Shown: positions 18,104 to 27,328, counted from the first letter of the stretch. The stretch: 64,000 nt of DNA from an uncultured Caldilineaceae bacterium (GCA_951812725.1 OX638330.1:3100001-3164000); one strand, 5' to 3'. Notes: a model not told the origin generated them from the letters alone. Program-made: numbers and translations.

Positions 18104-19111
18104 TCAGTGTTTTTCCAGAGTAGCCAGATAGATCGCCGAGGGCGCAAGGCCTGATCCGCTGCCCTCGTGGCTTGAATAGTAGGAGAGAAGCGCCCGCTCC
18201 GGCCCCAGCGTGACGAAGCCGGGATAGGAGTTGTCGCCGCCGCTGGGCAGGACTGCGATGTCATGCAGGTCAGAGCCGACCAGCTCATACAGGGCGGTGA
18301 CGGGGCCATCGTCGGTATGTTTGCGCCCGCCGACCAGAATCTGCTCGCCCCAACTTGTCAGGAGCGGGCCGCCGATGTGTCTGTCCAGATCGGTGCGCGT
18401 CCAGTCTTTGAAGGGGGCCCTGGAGCGGCAGAGCTGGGCCGGACGACCGCCGGCACGGGCGACGGCTAACAGATCATCGTCGCCTTCAAAGAGCAGGGCG
18501 GTCTCGTCGCCATAGGCTGGCTGAATCTGGCTCAGCGGTATCCAGGCGAAGCCGTCTCCGCTTTGAAGCAGCCAGGATTCCATCCATTCCGGCGGTTCGT
18601 CGCGACGGGCAAGAACCTCGAAATTGCGGATGCGCCGGCCGTTGAGATAGGCCGTGTCCCCGTTGGCGGCCGCCCGCCAGACGTAGTGGCCATGCGTGCC
18701 GTCCAACATGCGCGGGCCGTGCCAGCGGACGCCGTCTTCGCTCCAGGCGCAGAAGCCGAGATGATCGTTGACATCGCGGTCGGCAGAGTCTTCGGCATTC
18801 ACCCACCAGGCGCCGGTGTAGACGAACAGTTTGTCGTTGAATACCAGAAGGTGCGGGTCACGGACGTCGCGGTTGGCGACGTTGAAGGAGTGGACCTGTT
18901 GCCAGTCTGTCCCATCAAGGCTGGACATGACGACGATGCGCGATGAGGTGAAAAGCATGTGCCCTTCGGGGCAGCTGCGGAATGTCAGATACAGGCGATC
19001 ACGGAACCGGCACAGATCGGTGAACGCATTATGATTTCCGTCATTGAACAGTTGACGTACGGAACTGACTCGGATGGAGGGCACGAAGGCGGCTCTTGCG
19101 GGAATGCACAA
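18104..19111 (-). CDS. Sialidase-like / GH43-like beta-propeller protein
   Basis: A protein of up to 335 residues without a signal peptide. Repeated short segments of the type FRDRLYLTFRS, FNDKLFVYTGAW, and aromatic-Asp-Gly turns such as SLDGTDW and SEDGVRW indicate a five- or six-bladed beta-propeller like exo-alpha-sialidases or GH43/GH32 enzymes. I cannot assign the catalytic residues with confidence. The start is uncertain: TTG 19111 is the longest, GTG 19084 is an alternative. It is the first gene of the peptide-transporter operon, 19 bases before the DppB-type permease, which suggests the transporter imports a glycan-derived or glycopeptide substrate that this enzyme processes in the cytoplasm. 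Confidence 0.72.
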   Translation of the reverse strand: MCIPARAAFVPSIRVSSVRQLFNDGNHNAFTDLCRFRDRLYLTFRSCPEGHMLFTSSRIVVMSSLDGTDWQQVHSFNVANRDVRDPHLLVFNDKLFVYTGAWWVNAEDSADRDVNDHLGFCAWSEDGVRWHGPRMLDGTHGHYVWRAAANGDTAYLNGRRIRNFEVLARRDEPPEWMESWLLQSGDGFAWIPLSQIQPAYGDETALLFEGDDDLLAVARAGGRPAQLCRSRAPFKDWTRTDLDRHIGGPLLTSWGEQILVGGRKHTDDGPVTALYELVGSDLHDIAVLPSGGDNSYPGFVTLGPERALLSYYSSHEGSGSGLAPSAIYLATLEKH

Positions 19112-19361
19112 GTTCAGACCTGAGGACTGCTACTAGCTTAGCTAGCTGCCAGTGTGTGAATTATAGGGAAGATTTGCTTGTTGTCAAGCGTCCGAAATCT
19201 GTAGCAGGCGGGAGCATCCTCCGCGGTAGACGATTCGGAGGAAGCTCCAAACTAGCAGCCTCGTTGGGACCTATGTGATTAGGCCTGACATTGGGAGGGT
19301 CCAAGGATGTAGTGTAAGACGTATCGTTGCCGCCAGAGAGATTCGGATTTATCTCTTTTTG

Positions 19362-19659
19362 GTAACTGCTAAGCCGCATACAGTGTGTGTCTTGACAGAC
19401 TCTTTGTTTTCGAAGCCAATCAAGCCTTGTGATGGCGAATTCGGTTGGCAGCCGCCAGGCAGGTTGGGGCGCACTGTCGGCATGCCGCGATGGTGGGAAG
19501 AGCCAGTACGGTGGGTGGCCCGAGGGGGGCGTTGCGGGGGCGCAGCCCCTGCACAAGGGAGGGCGCTTGCGCCCGACCGCCCAGAGCTGCAGTGGTCAGT
19601 GATCAGTGGTTAGGGGAGAGGGGAGAGGGCCGCGAATCAGTTGCGGTTGAGTAGCTAAC
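19362..19659 (+). mobile_element. MITE-like element, copy 2 (subfamily B)
   Basis: A 298-bp non-coding element bounded by GTAACTGCTAAGCC (19362-19375) and GGTTGAGTAGCTAAC (19645-19659). The flanking octamers TCTTTTTG and TTTTATTG agree at 6 of 8 positions, a weak old target duplication. Its core hairpin reads GGGCGC-TT-GCGCCC where copies 1, 3 and 5 have GGGCC-GAA-GGCCC: the sequence changed but pairing is kept. The surrounding gap between 19112 and 19725 contains no gene that I can support. Confidence 0.82.
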
Positions 19660-19725
19660 TTTTATTGAGAATCTTGCTCACTGAAGTGCGGCGCCGAGCG
19701 AGGTGTTAGTGATTATATCATGCGC

Positions 19726-20478
19726 TCAGCCAGTGCAGTCGCAGTGCACGTAGACGCAGTCGTCAATCACGATCTTCATGTTGTTGGGGTATTTCACTGC
19801 CCAGTCAGTTTGCCCCTTGCCCATTCGCCGACCCCAGTACTCGCGGAAGAGGACGACGCGACCGCCCGGTTCGATGTATGCCTCTGACAACTCGGCGTGC
19901 TCGCTTGGAGGTGACCCGCCGGTGTCCCAGACGCGAAGGCAGCGAAACGTCTTTTCGCCGATCGTGACATCGTAGGTTCCAGCACCGATGCCAGTCCTGT
20001 CGGTTGTGCGATAGGTTCCGTCATTTTGGCGCAGGTAGCGACCGTCGTCACGGACAGTACGACTCTCGCCCCGTCCCCAATCGGCCTCGAACCACTCGTC
20101 CTGGAAAGTTCGCAGCACTTTTGTGCCGCCCATCTGCTGGACAACGCCGAGCCATCTGGTCTTCTCTTCATCGAGCCTGGCGTAGAAGAGATGGGGTCTG
20201 CCGGGCACGTCCCAGTCTTCGCGTATGGCTTGCTCGTGGACTGTGATTTCGATGCAGTCCAGGTTATGGACCCTGGCGGGGCTGGTGACGACCATCTCGG
20301 TTACTGCGCTCAACTCGCGCGTGTCCGCCTCATAGGTGGCCTGCATGGAACGGCTGGCGGGCAATGGAACTATCGGCCACCATTGCAATTCGGGCAGATC
20401 GATTTGTGTGATCCTTTCGTCGCATTCGACAATGGAAACGGACGGTCTGAATGCTGGAAAGGGATGGTTGATTGACAT
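19726..20478 (-). CDS. Hypothetical protein, about 250 residues
   Basis: I do not recognise the family. The 250-residue product has no signal peptide or membrane segment. It is rich in aromatic residues and beta-strand-like stretches, has a Cys-rich tail (VYVHCDCTG), and looks like a compact beta-barrel or lipocalin/START-like single-domain protein. Codon use resembles the other genes and the antisense frames are interrupted, so I take it as real. The start is ATG 20478 with only a weak ribosome site. It lies alone between MITE copy 2 and the IS66 element, in the same strand as the transporter operon but 600 bases before it. Confidence 0.7.
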   Translation of the reverse strand: MSINHPFPAFRPSVSIVECDERITQIDLPELQWWPIVPLPASRSMQATYEADTRELSAVTEMVVTSPARVHNLDCIEITVHEQAIREDWDVPGRPHLFYARLDEEKTRWLGVVQQMGGTKVLRTFQDEWFEADWGRGESRTVRDDGRYLRQNDGTYRTTDRTGIGAGTYDVTIGEKTFRCLRVWDTGGSPPSEHAELSEAYIEPGGRVVLFREYWGRRMGKGQTDWAVKYPNNMKIVIDDCVYVHCDCTG

Positions 20479-20635
20479 ATCGATCTCGTCGGTGTGGGCT
20501 GTGACAACGCTTGCACTTGCAGGATTTTTCGGGCCTTAACAAGCAGGGGCCGAGCTTAGCCCATTTGGTCGAACCAAGCAAATGACGTTACATAGTCTGA
20601 TTTCAGGTGTTTTGAGAAAAAATAATATTATTTTA

Positions 20636-20650
20636 GTAACTACTAAGCCT
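20636..20650 (+). repeat. IS66 left terminal inverted repeat
   Basis: GTAACTACTAAGCCT, an exact inverted match to 22190-22204. Its first 14 bases are also the left end of the MITE-like elements at 29545 and 54959. Confidence 0.95.
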
Positions 20651-20706
20651 ATGTAAAGAAAAAGAGCTAATGTACGTATGCTCTTGGCTGATGTAGAGTA
20701 AGAGAC

Positions 20707-22197
20707 ATGAGCAAAATGGACCAGTTGGACCGAGAGCAGCTAGAGCGAATAGACCGAGAGAGCCTGATCGAGCTGATTCTGGTTCTGCAGCAGCAATATG
20801 GTGCGCAACAGGAGTTGGTGCAGCAATTGCAGCAGCAGGTGGCAGTGCAGCAGGAGTTGATCCAGAAGTTGCAGGATCAACTGGCGAAAGACAGTCACAA
20901 CAGCGGCAAGCCGCCGAGCAGCGATGGTCCGAAGAAAGGCAGGCGCAAGAGTCTGCGCCGCTCTGGCCAGCGGCTGCGTGGTGGGCAACGCGGGCACAAA
21001 GGGCGCACCTTGATGCAGGTGGCGGAGCCGGACCATGTCATCGTCCATGCGCTGGCGGATTGCCCGCACTGCCAGACAGATCTGAGAGCGGAAGCAGTCA
21101 CGCGGCAAGAGAAACGGCAGGTGTTCGACGTTCCGCCGGCCCGCATCGAAGTGACGGAACATCAGGCGGAAGTAAAGCAGTGTCCTGGCTGTGGTGCGAG
21201 CGTAAAGGGAGAGTTTCCCTCTCACGTTACGCAGCCGACCCAGTATGGTCTGCGTCTGAAGGCGTTTGCCTGCTACCTCTACAGCCAACAGTTCATCCCT
21301 TTCGCCCGCATCAGAGAGTTGCTGACTGCGCTCTACGGGGATGCGCCTTCGGAGCCGGTGATACTCGCCTCTGTTTACCGACTTGCCAAGCGCACACAGA
21401 GGAGTCTGGCCCAGATTCGCCAACAACTGATCGCTGCTCCTGTCGTCCATTTCGATGAGAGCGGCATGCGTGTCGTCGAGCGGTTGCAGTGGTTGCACGT
21501 GGCCAGCACAGAAAAACTGACCCAGTACCACGTCCATGCCAAACGCGGGCATATCGGCATGCGAGCCGGAGGCGTCCTGCCCCATTTCAAAGGCGTTGCT
21601 CTGCATGATTACTGGCGCTCCTACTTCAAGTTTAGCGACTGTCAGCATAGCCTCTGCAACGTCCATCACCTGCGCGACCTCAACTTCATCATCGAACAGT
21701 ACGACCAGGCATGGGCCAAGAAGATGAAGCGCTTGTTGTGCGACATCAAAGACGAAGTCGCATCAACCTCAACACGGCATACGACCTTGCCGCCAGACCG
21801 TCTGGCCTACTACGAGGCCGAGTACGATGCGCTCATTGCCGAGGGTTTTGCCGACAACCCTGCCCCGCCAAAGCCAAAACGCAAACCGATCGGCCGACCC
21901 AAACAGTCGCCGCCCAAAAACCTGCTTGACCGTTTGCACAAACACAAGGCTGGCGTCTTAGCCTTCATGTTTGACTTCCGCATCCCTTTTGACAACAACC
22001 TGGTCGAACGAGATGTACGCATGATCAAGGTCCAACAGAAGATATCCGGCTGCTTTCGCACTGAAGACGGGGCACACATCTTCTGTGCTCTGCGTTCCTA
22101 TATCTCTACTGCTCGTAAACATGGCTTCAACGCAATTGATGCCATCTACAACGCCTTTCTTGGCCAACCCTTTATCCCTGACAACATCCAGGCTTAG
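20707..22197 (+). CDS. IS66 family transposase (TnpC type)
   Basis: A 496-residue DDE transposase. The N-terminus (residues 20-60) is a glutamine/leucine-rich coiled coil, followed by a basic HNSGKPPSSDGPKK segment typical of IS66 (64-77), and a zinc-binding region with CPHC (119-122) and CPGC (159-162). The catalytic domain has D250 (HFDESG), D301 (LHDYWRSY) and E434 (NNLVERDVR), the DDE triad. The frame is intact, and its TAG stop (22195-22197) lies inside the right terminal repeat, so the end of the gene and the end of the element overlap. It probably also acts on the MITE-like elements, which share its terminal repeats. Confidence 0.97.
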   Translation: MSKMDQLDREQLERIDRESLIELILVLQQQYGAQQELVQQLQQQVAVQQELIQKLQDQLAKDSHNSGKPPSSDGPKKGRRKSLRRSGQRLRGGQRGHKGRTLMQVAEPDHVIVHALADCPHCQTDLRAEAVTRQEKRQVFDVPPARIEVTEHQAEVKQCPGCGASVKGEFPSHVTQPTQYGLRLKAFACYLYSQQFIPFARIRELLTALYGDAPSEPVILASVYRLAKRTQRSLAQIRQQLIAAPVVHFDESGMRVVERLQWLHVASTEKLTQYHVHAKRGHIGMRAGGVLPHFKGVALHDYWRSYFKFSDCQHSLCNVHHLRDLNFIIEQYDQAWAKKMKRLLCDIKDEVASTSTRHTTLPPDRLAYYEAEYDALIAEGFADNPAPPKPKRKPIGRPKQSPPKNLLDRLHKHKAGVLAFMFDFRIPFDNNLVERDVRMIKVQQKISGCFRTEDGAHIFCALRSYISTARKHGFNAIDAIYNAFLGQPFIPDNIQA

Positions 22198-22204
22198 TAG
22201 TTAC
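22190..22204 (-). repeat. IS66 right terminal inverted repeat
   Basis: AGGCTTAGTAGTTAC, the exact reverse complement of the left end. It contains the transposase stop codon. Confidence 0.95.
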
Positions 22205-22462
22205 TTATTTTATAATAAGCGCAGTTTCCCTTGATGGCTCTTTCCCGGAGAGGAGGGCGCCACTCCCATGAAAGACGACAACGTCAATAGCTGTTGCTCC
22301 TTGCCGCCTCAAGGCTGTAATCTACGCAATCCTAGAGTAAGAGATAAGGTCTATGGCGGCAGGCGCGCCGGCAGAGGGCATGGCGAAAGTAACGCTTCTC
22401 GGCATGACCTGAGGCCGCGACCACAACTATCGTGACTTAAGCGACAAGGAGAGTGAAGAGAC

Positions 22463-23671
22463 ATGAATGAAAGCCGCCGCAAGAAGATTCTGGCCCGCGG
22501 GCGACCGGGGCCGTTCTGGCCTGCAGAGCCGCTGCTGGGCGGATGGTATACCGAAGAGGAAGTGGAAGCAGCCACCAAGGCGATCCGGGACTCGATGGAT
22601 CCGACCACGGTGGGCTTCGGCTTCATCTGCCCGGAGATACTGGAATTTGAAGAAGAGTTTGCCAAGTACTGCGGGGCGGCTGAAGCGATATCGATCAACG
22701 GCGCCGGAACCGGCTTGGATATGGCGATGATGTGCCTGGATCTGGAGCCGGGCGATGAGGTGATCGTACCGGCCATCAACTTCCGGGCGGCGGCGATGGC
22801 GGTGATCGGACAGCGCGGGCAGGTAGTGTGGTCCGAGGTGGATGCGCGCACATTCAACATGGACCCGGCAGACGTGGAGAAGCGCATTACGCCGCGCACG
22901 CGCGCCATTTTTCCCGTCCACATGAACGGGCTGTCAGCCGACATGGATGCATTGCAGGAGATTGCCGAGCGCCATCCCCATCCGCAGCACGGTCCGCTGA
23001 AAGTGATCGGGGATGCTGCGCGAGCCGGCGCGGGCGGTTACAAGGGGACCAAGATCGGCGCAAAGGGCTGGATGACGGTGTTCAGTTTCCACACGATGAA
23101 GTTGATGACAACGCTGGGGGAAGGCGGGGCTGTCACCACAGATGATCTGGAGATCGCGCGCAGACTGCGCGGCATCCGGCAGTTTGGTTCGGCGCACGAT
23201 GGCTGGGGCACGAATTACAAGATTACCAAGGTGCAGGCCGCGGTTGGCCTGGTGCAATTACGGCGACTCGATGATATGACCGCGCAGCGGGTGAAGGCGG
23301 CTAAACAGCGGGACGAACTGCTACAGGGTATTCCCGATCTTACGCTGCCTTTCGAGCCGCCCGGTTATGAACATACCTATTATTTGTACACGATGCTGGT
23401 GCCGCGTGCATGGGCCGGGGCGAAGCGCGATCGTCTCATGCAGATAATGAATGAAGAACACGGCGTGGGGTGCGGGGTCTACAACCGGGCTGTCTATGCC
23501 GATTCATCGTTCCTTCGTGAGCAGACGGCCGGTCAGGAGCTGCCCGACTCTGACGAACTCAGCGCGCGCTTATTCTGTATGGCCTTGCATCCGCTGATGA
23601 CGGAGGAGGAGAACGAGTATACGGCTGCTGCTTTGTGGGACGCGGTGGAGCGGGTGCGTTGTGAAGCGTGA
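22463..23671 (+). CDS. DegT/DnrJ/EryC1/StrS family aminotransferase
   Basis: A 402-residue fold-type I PLP enzyme of the family that aminates keto-sugars (AHBA synthase, StsC, ArnB and others). The PLP Asp is at D184 (VIGDAARAGAG), the Schiff-base lysine at K213 (SFHTMKLMTTLGEGG), and the glycine-rich GAGTG cofactor-phosphate region at about 80-84. Most members read ED(A/S)A where this has GDAA. ATG 22463 follows AAGGAGAGTG. It precedes sugar ABC operon 1 by about 150 bases, so it may act on the imported sugar or on an inositol-type ketone. The gap upstream to the IS66 element (22213-22462) shows no gene. Confidence 0.9.
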   Translation: MNESRRKKILARGRPGPFWPAEPLLGGWYTEEEVEAATKAIRDSMDPTTVGFGFICPEILEFEEEFAKYCGAAEAISINGAGTGLDMAMMCLDLEPGDEVIVPAINFRAAAMAVIGQRGQVVWSEVDARTFNMDPADVEKRITPRTRAIFPVHMNGLSADMDALQEIAERHPHPQHGPLKVIGDAARAGAGGYKGTKIGAKGWMTVFSFHTMKLMTTLGEGGAVTTDDLEIARRLRGIRQFGSAHDGWGTNYKITKVQAAVGLVQLRRLDDMTAQRVKAAKQRDELLQGIPDLTLPFEPPGYEHTYYLYTMLVPRAWAGAKRDRLMQIMNEEHGVGCGVYNRAVYADSSFLREQTAGQELPDSDELSARLFCMALHPLMTEEENEYTAAALWDAVERVRCEA

Positions 23672-23819
23672 TAGGGATTAGAGTTCGACTTTCCGGTGAG
23701 AAAGGAGGTGGAACCCGTCACAGGCTGCTCCGTGATTGCCTTGCCGATTTAGTTCTCGTGTCAGTAGGTCTTTGCCCCGAAAACCAAGAGGGACTCATGG
23801 CTGAACAGGAGGTATCAGC

Positions 23820-25190
23820 ATGAATACGGAGAGATTTACGCGACGCAATTTTCTCAAAGGCGCCGTTGTTGGAACGGCCGGGGTCGCCTTGGCGGCCTGC
23901 ATTCCGGCTGACACGGCTGCTCCGGCCGGCGACATGGCGGCTGCAGAAGGCGTTACATTGCGGTTCATGTCGCGACCACACTCACAACTGGCGCAAGAGG
24001 TTTTCCCGGACATAATCAACGACAATTTCACGGTGAATACGGATCCCCCTATCAATGTAAATGTAGAGACGGCGGCGAGCGGCTGGGCGGACAAGCTGGT
24101 GACATCGATGATTGCAGGCGATGCGGTGGACATCTTCCAGGCTTGGCCGGACATTTTCTATGTCTGGGTGGCCAGGGACCTTATCCTTGACATCCAGCCC
24201 TACGTAGACCGCGATTTGACACAGGAAGACCTCGACGACTTTATCGAAGCCCAGTGGACCAGGTTGCGCATCCGCGGCATCCGTGTTGGCATGCCAAAAT
24301 ACATTGATGTGCGCTGTATGGCCTACAACAAGGAAGTCTTCGATGAGTACGGAGTTGCCTATCCTTCCAACTTTGGCGCTGACTGGGACTGGCAGGAGTA
24401 CACCAACATGGCCGAGGCGCTCACGCAGGATAAGGACGGTGACGGCGCAATCGACCTCTGGGGCAGCAGAATCATCGCGACATCATCGGCTGAGTTCTTC
24501 GGCTGGCTGCGCGCTTTTGGCGGCGACTACGTCAATCCCGATGACGACACTGATTGTTGGCTGGATGAACCGGCGGCGCAGCAGGCGATGAACTGGGTAT
24601 ACGAGAACATGTGGGTCAAGGAGCCGAATCCCTTCATACGTCCGGAGGATGTAAGCGGGACCTACGACGATTTCGTGTCGGCCCGTGTGGCCATCCCCTG
24701 GTTCAATGTGCGGCCGGCGCAGCAGGCTGAGCAGGTTGGCCAGGAGATAGACTGGGACTACGCGCACGTGCCCAGCGGCCCAGTGCGCCGCAACGCGCTG
24801 GGCGACGCTGACGCCTGGTCAATCTGGAGTGGAAGCAACCACCCTGACGAGGCATGGGAGTTCATAAACTTCCTGGCCGGCCCCGTGTTCCAGGAGTTGG
24901 GGACGTTGCGATCAGAAGGTTCGTTGCCGATTCGCAAGTCTCTCATGGACGCGGCGGTAGGGGTCTACCGTGATGAATTTCCCGCGGTGGCGGACAAGCA
25001 CCTGGAGATCATACCCGAAATGATGGAGATGGGTTACCTGGAAAACGTCATCTGGTTCAAGGACAATGCCGCTGCCTTTGAGCTTATCGGACCGGCGATG
25101 GAAAGGGTCTTCAATCTGGGAGACGCCGACCCGAGCTATCTGATCGAGGTTTGTGCGGAAGTAGAAGCGTACCAGGCCAGCCTGGAATAG
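23820..25190 (+). CDS. Sugar ABC transporter substrate-binding lipoprotein, Tat-exported
   Basis: A 456-residue family 1 extracellular binding protein (MalE/UgpB type). The N-terminus has a textbook twin-arginine motif TRRNFLKG (7-14), a hydrophobic stretch, and a lipobox ending at C27 (ALAAC), so it should be folded in the cytoplasm, exported by Tat and lipid-anchored. The body shows the usual SBP_bac_1 segments, for example a stretch of MAYNKEVFDEYG. AGGAGGT lies 7 bases before ATG 23820. It is followed by a hairpin and two permease genes; no ATPase is nearby. The ligand is a carbohydrate of unknown identity. Confidence 0.93.
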   Translation: MNTERFTRRNFLKGAVVGTAGVALAACIPADTAAPAGDMAAAEGVTLRFMSRPHSQLAQEVFPDIINDNFTVNTDPPINVNVETAASGWADKLVTSMIAGDAVDIFQAWPDIFYVWVARDLILDIQPYVDRDLTQEDLDDFIEAQWTRLRIRGIRVGMPKYIDVRCMAYNKEVFDEYGVAYPSNFGADWDWQEYTNMAEALTQDKDGDGAIDLWGSRIIATSSAEFFGWLRAFGGDYVNPDDDTDCWLDEPAAQQAMNWVYENMWVKEPNPFIRPEDVSGTYDDFVSARVAIPWFNVRPAQQAEQVGQEIDWDYAHVPSGPVRRNALGDADAWSIWSGSNHPDEAWEFINFLAGPVFQELGTLRSEGSLPIRKSLMDAAVGVYRDEFPAVADKHLEIIPEMMEMGYLENVIWFKDNAAAFELIGPAMERVFNLGDADPSYLIEVCAEVEAYQASLE

Positions 25191-25196
25191 CGAGAT

Positions 25197-25260
25197 TCGA
25201 GAGGGCAAGTGTGGGGAGAGAGAGGCTCTTTCTCCTCACGCTTAACCACACTCTCCTCGA
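25197..25260 (+). promoter_or_regulatory. Intercistronic hairpin between binding protein and permease (operon 1)
   Basis: An inner stem GGAGAGAGA-GGC-TCTTTCTCC (25215-25235, one G-T pair) is enclosed by GTGTGG/CCACAC and TCGAG/CTCGA arms. It starts 7 bases after the binding-protein stop and ends just before the AGGAGG ribosome site of the permease. No T-run follows, so partial termination or 3' protection of the binding-protein mRNA is likelier than full termination. Confidence 0.6.
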
Positions 25261-25273
25261 AGTAGGAGGAATT

Positions 25274-26209
25274 ATGGCGCAAGCTGTCTCTGGCGGTTCG
25301 CCGGCCTCCCGCCGGTTTACCCTGTCGCCGCAAGCCCGTACCAACATTGCAGGCTTCCTTTTCATCACCCCTTGGATCATCAAATTTCTGACGCTAAATG
25401 CCGGTGCGATGCTGGCCTCGTTTGTGATCAGCCTCTTTAAGACGGACTTCTTCACGACGTTCGACTTCATCGGATTTGATAATTACACTAGGCTTTTCAG
25501 TGATCCTCTATTCTGGAAGAGTCTCTCGGTCACAGCGTACTACGCCTTCGGCATGGTGCCCCTGGCGCTTGTTTTTTCGCTGATTATCGCCTTGCTCCTC
25601 AATCAGGGCGTGAAGTTCCAGGGGTTATACCGGGTCGTCTATTATTTGCCCTCCATCGTCTCAGGGGTAGCGGTCGCCATCCTGTGGAAATATCTGCTGC
25701 AGCCGCGCTGGGGATTGGTCAACCAGGGTTTGGCCGTGTTGGGTATCGAGGGACCGAAGTGGCTCTTTTCCACGACGTGGGCGATGCCTGCTTTCATCCT
25801 AATGGGGGTATGGGCTGCTGGTGGGAATATGCTGCTCTACCTGGCCGGGCTGCAAGGGATTCCAACTGATCTTTACGATGCAGCATCGATAGATGGGGCC
25901 AACGCCTGGCATCGTTTTTGGCGCATCACGCTACCCATGCTGACGCCAACGATCTACTTCAACCTCATAATCAGCATAATCGGCGCGTGGCAGATATTCA
26001 CGCAGTCGTACATCATCACGGCCGGCGGGCCAGACAACTCCACTCTGACGATGGTACTTCTGCTGTACAGGAAGGGATTCCAGCAGCTTCACTTTGGTTA
26101 TGCTTCGGCCATTGCCTGGGTTCTGTTCGCGATCGTGATGATCTTTACGGTGCTGGTCGTGCGTAGTTCGGAGGCCTGGGTCTACTACGCGGGAGAAGTA
26201 AGAGGATGA
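25274..26209 (+). CDS. Sugar ABC transporter permease (MalF/UgpA type)
   Basis: A 311-residue inner-membrane protein with six predicted membrane segments. The cytoplasmic EAA loop reads DAASIDGANAW, then ITLPML, the signature that docks to the ATPase. The frame is open from 25151, but ATG 25274 with AGTAGGAGG 5 bases upstream is clearly the start. It overlaps the next permease by 4 bases (ATGA), so the two are translationally coupled. It pairs with 26206-27099 to form the channel for the sugar bound by 23820-25190. Confidence 0.93.
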   Translation: MAQAVSGGSPASRRFTLSPQARTNIAGFLFITPWIIKFLTLNAGAMLASFVISLFKTDFFTTFDFIGFDNYTRLFSDPLFWKSLSVTAYYAFGMVPLALVFSLIIALLLNQGVKFQGLYRVVYYLPSIVSGVAVAILWKYLLQPRWGLVNQGLAVLGIEGPKWLFSTTWAMPAFILMGVWAAGGNMLLYLAGLQGIPTDLYDAASIDGANAWHRFWRITLPMLTPTIYFNLIISIIGAWQIFTQSYIITAGGPDNSTLTMVLLLYRKGFQQLHFGYASAIAWVLFAIVMIFTVLVVRSSEAWVYYAGEVRG

Positions 26210-27099
26210 TCAGGGAACAGTTACTGCCTGCCATCCAAAGGGGGAAGGGGGCATCCAGGATCGAGTATATTGGAGGGCGCTTCGCGCTCTATCTTGTCAT
26301 CACGGTGGGTGCGTTCATTTTCTCCACGCCCTTGATGTGGATGATCTCAACCTCACTGAAATCTCCTGAACTGATCAACCGTATCCCCATTGTCTGGATC
26401 CCGCCCGAATTGCGCTGGGCCAACTTTATTGATCCCTGGGTGGAGATGCCATTCCTGATATTTTACAGGAACACTATCTTCATCACCGTTACGAACACGG
26501 TCATTATACTCTTCACCAATTCGCTGGTGGCCTTTGGATTCGCCCGGATTCCTTTCAAAGGCCGGACGATCATCTTTTTCGTGCTTCTGGCCACGATGAT
26601 GCTGCCGCCGCAGGTGACGATGATCCCTACTTATCTGTTCTGGAGCCGTCTGCGGCTCGTGAATACGTTCTGGCCGATTATGGCCCCGGAATGGTTGTCG
26701 GCGGCCTATGATGTGTTTCTCATGCGCCAGTTTTACATGACCATTTCCACAGACCTGGATGAAGCGGCGCGGATTGATGGCTGCGGCTGGTGGGGCATCT
26801 ACCGTCACATTATCCTGCCCCTCTCTAAACCTGTTATTGGAGTTCTGGCGATATTGAACTTTTCGTTCAACTGGAACAACTTTATCACCCCCTTAATCTA
26901 TCTGAATGACGCCAAGTTGTTCCCCATCGCGTTGGGGCTGCGTCTGTTCGAAACGCAGATGGGAGGCGGCGACACGTATGTCAGGCTTGGGCCGCTGATG
27001 GCTATGACGCTTGTGTCGATTATCCCACTGATGGTCGCCTTTTTTATCGCCCAGCGCTACTTCATACAGGGGATCGTGATTACAGGCATCAAGGGTTAG
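26206..27099 (+). CDS. Sugar ABC transporter permease (MalG/UgpE type)
   Basis: A 297-residue polytopic permease. The EAA loop is EAARIDGCGWWGIY followed by IILPLSKP, and the protein ends in the MalG-type tail (YFIQGIVITGIKG) that contacts the ATPase. It starts inside the stop codon of the partner permease (ATGA overlap). No ATP-binding gene follows: the next genes encode peptide-type permeases, so a shared MsmK/UgpC-like ATPase encoded elsewhere is required. Confidence 0.93.
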   Translation: MIREQLLPAIQRGKGASRIEYIGGRFALYLVITVGAFIFSTPLMWMISTSLKSPELINRIPIVWIPPELRWANFIDPWVEMPFLIFYRNTIFITVTNTVIILFTNSLVAFGFARIPFKGRTIIFFVLLATMMLPPQVTMIPTYLFWSRLRLVNTFWPIMAPEWLSAAYDVFLMRQFYMTISTDLDEAARIDGCGWWGIYRHIILPLSKPVIGVLAILNFSFNWNNFITPLIYLNDAKLFPIALGLRLFETQMGGGDTYVRLGPLMAMTLVSIIPLMVAFFIAQRYFIQGIVITGIKG

Positions 27100-27328
27100 G
27101 TCGTAACCGTTGTCATCTCGGCCCCACCCTCCAGGTCAGGTTTTTGTCGACTTTGTGAGTGCCCGGCGTCCTATCCCTCCCACACAACCCGTTTGCTTTT
27201 CCCCGTCCACACTGTATATAATGCCGGTTGCCTCGCGCAGTGCCGGCTCGTCGATCTGACACCTTTACCGCCGCCGGCTCCGGTTGCTTGAACTGTTGGC
27301 GGCGGCCAGACACAGAGTCAGCAACGAT

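Larger units (their letters stand above)
20636..22204 (+). mobile_element. Complete IS66-family insertion sequence (single-ORF, ISBst12-like)
   Basis: A 1569-bp element with perfect 15-bp terminal inverted repeats (GTAACTACTAAGCCT, beginning with the family GTAA) and a perfect 8-bp target duplication TTATTTTA at 20628-20635 and 22205-22212, as expected for IS66. It carries only the DDE transposase; the accessory tnpA and tnpB genes of classical IS66 are absent, which matches the ISBst12 subgroup. It inserted into an AT-rich intergenic stretch and disrupts no visible gene. The intact ends, duplication and ORF suggest a recent insertion. Confidence 0.95.

Noticed and set aside
20636..22204. Possibility of a full three-gene IS66 (tnpA, tnpB, tnpC)
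   Set aside because: Only 56 bases separate the left end from the transposase gene, and none remain after it, so there is no room for tnpA or tnpB.
22380..22412. A ten-codon frame (MAKVTLLGMT) downstream of the IS66 element that could be the stub of a disrupted gene
   Set aside because: It lacks a ribosome site, and no continuation is found on the other side of the IS. The perfect target duplication lies in non-coding AT-rich sequence.
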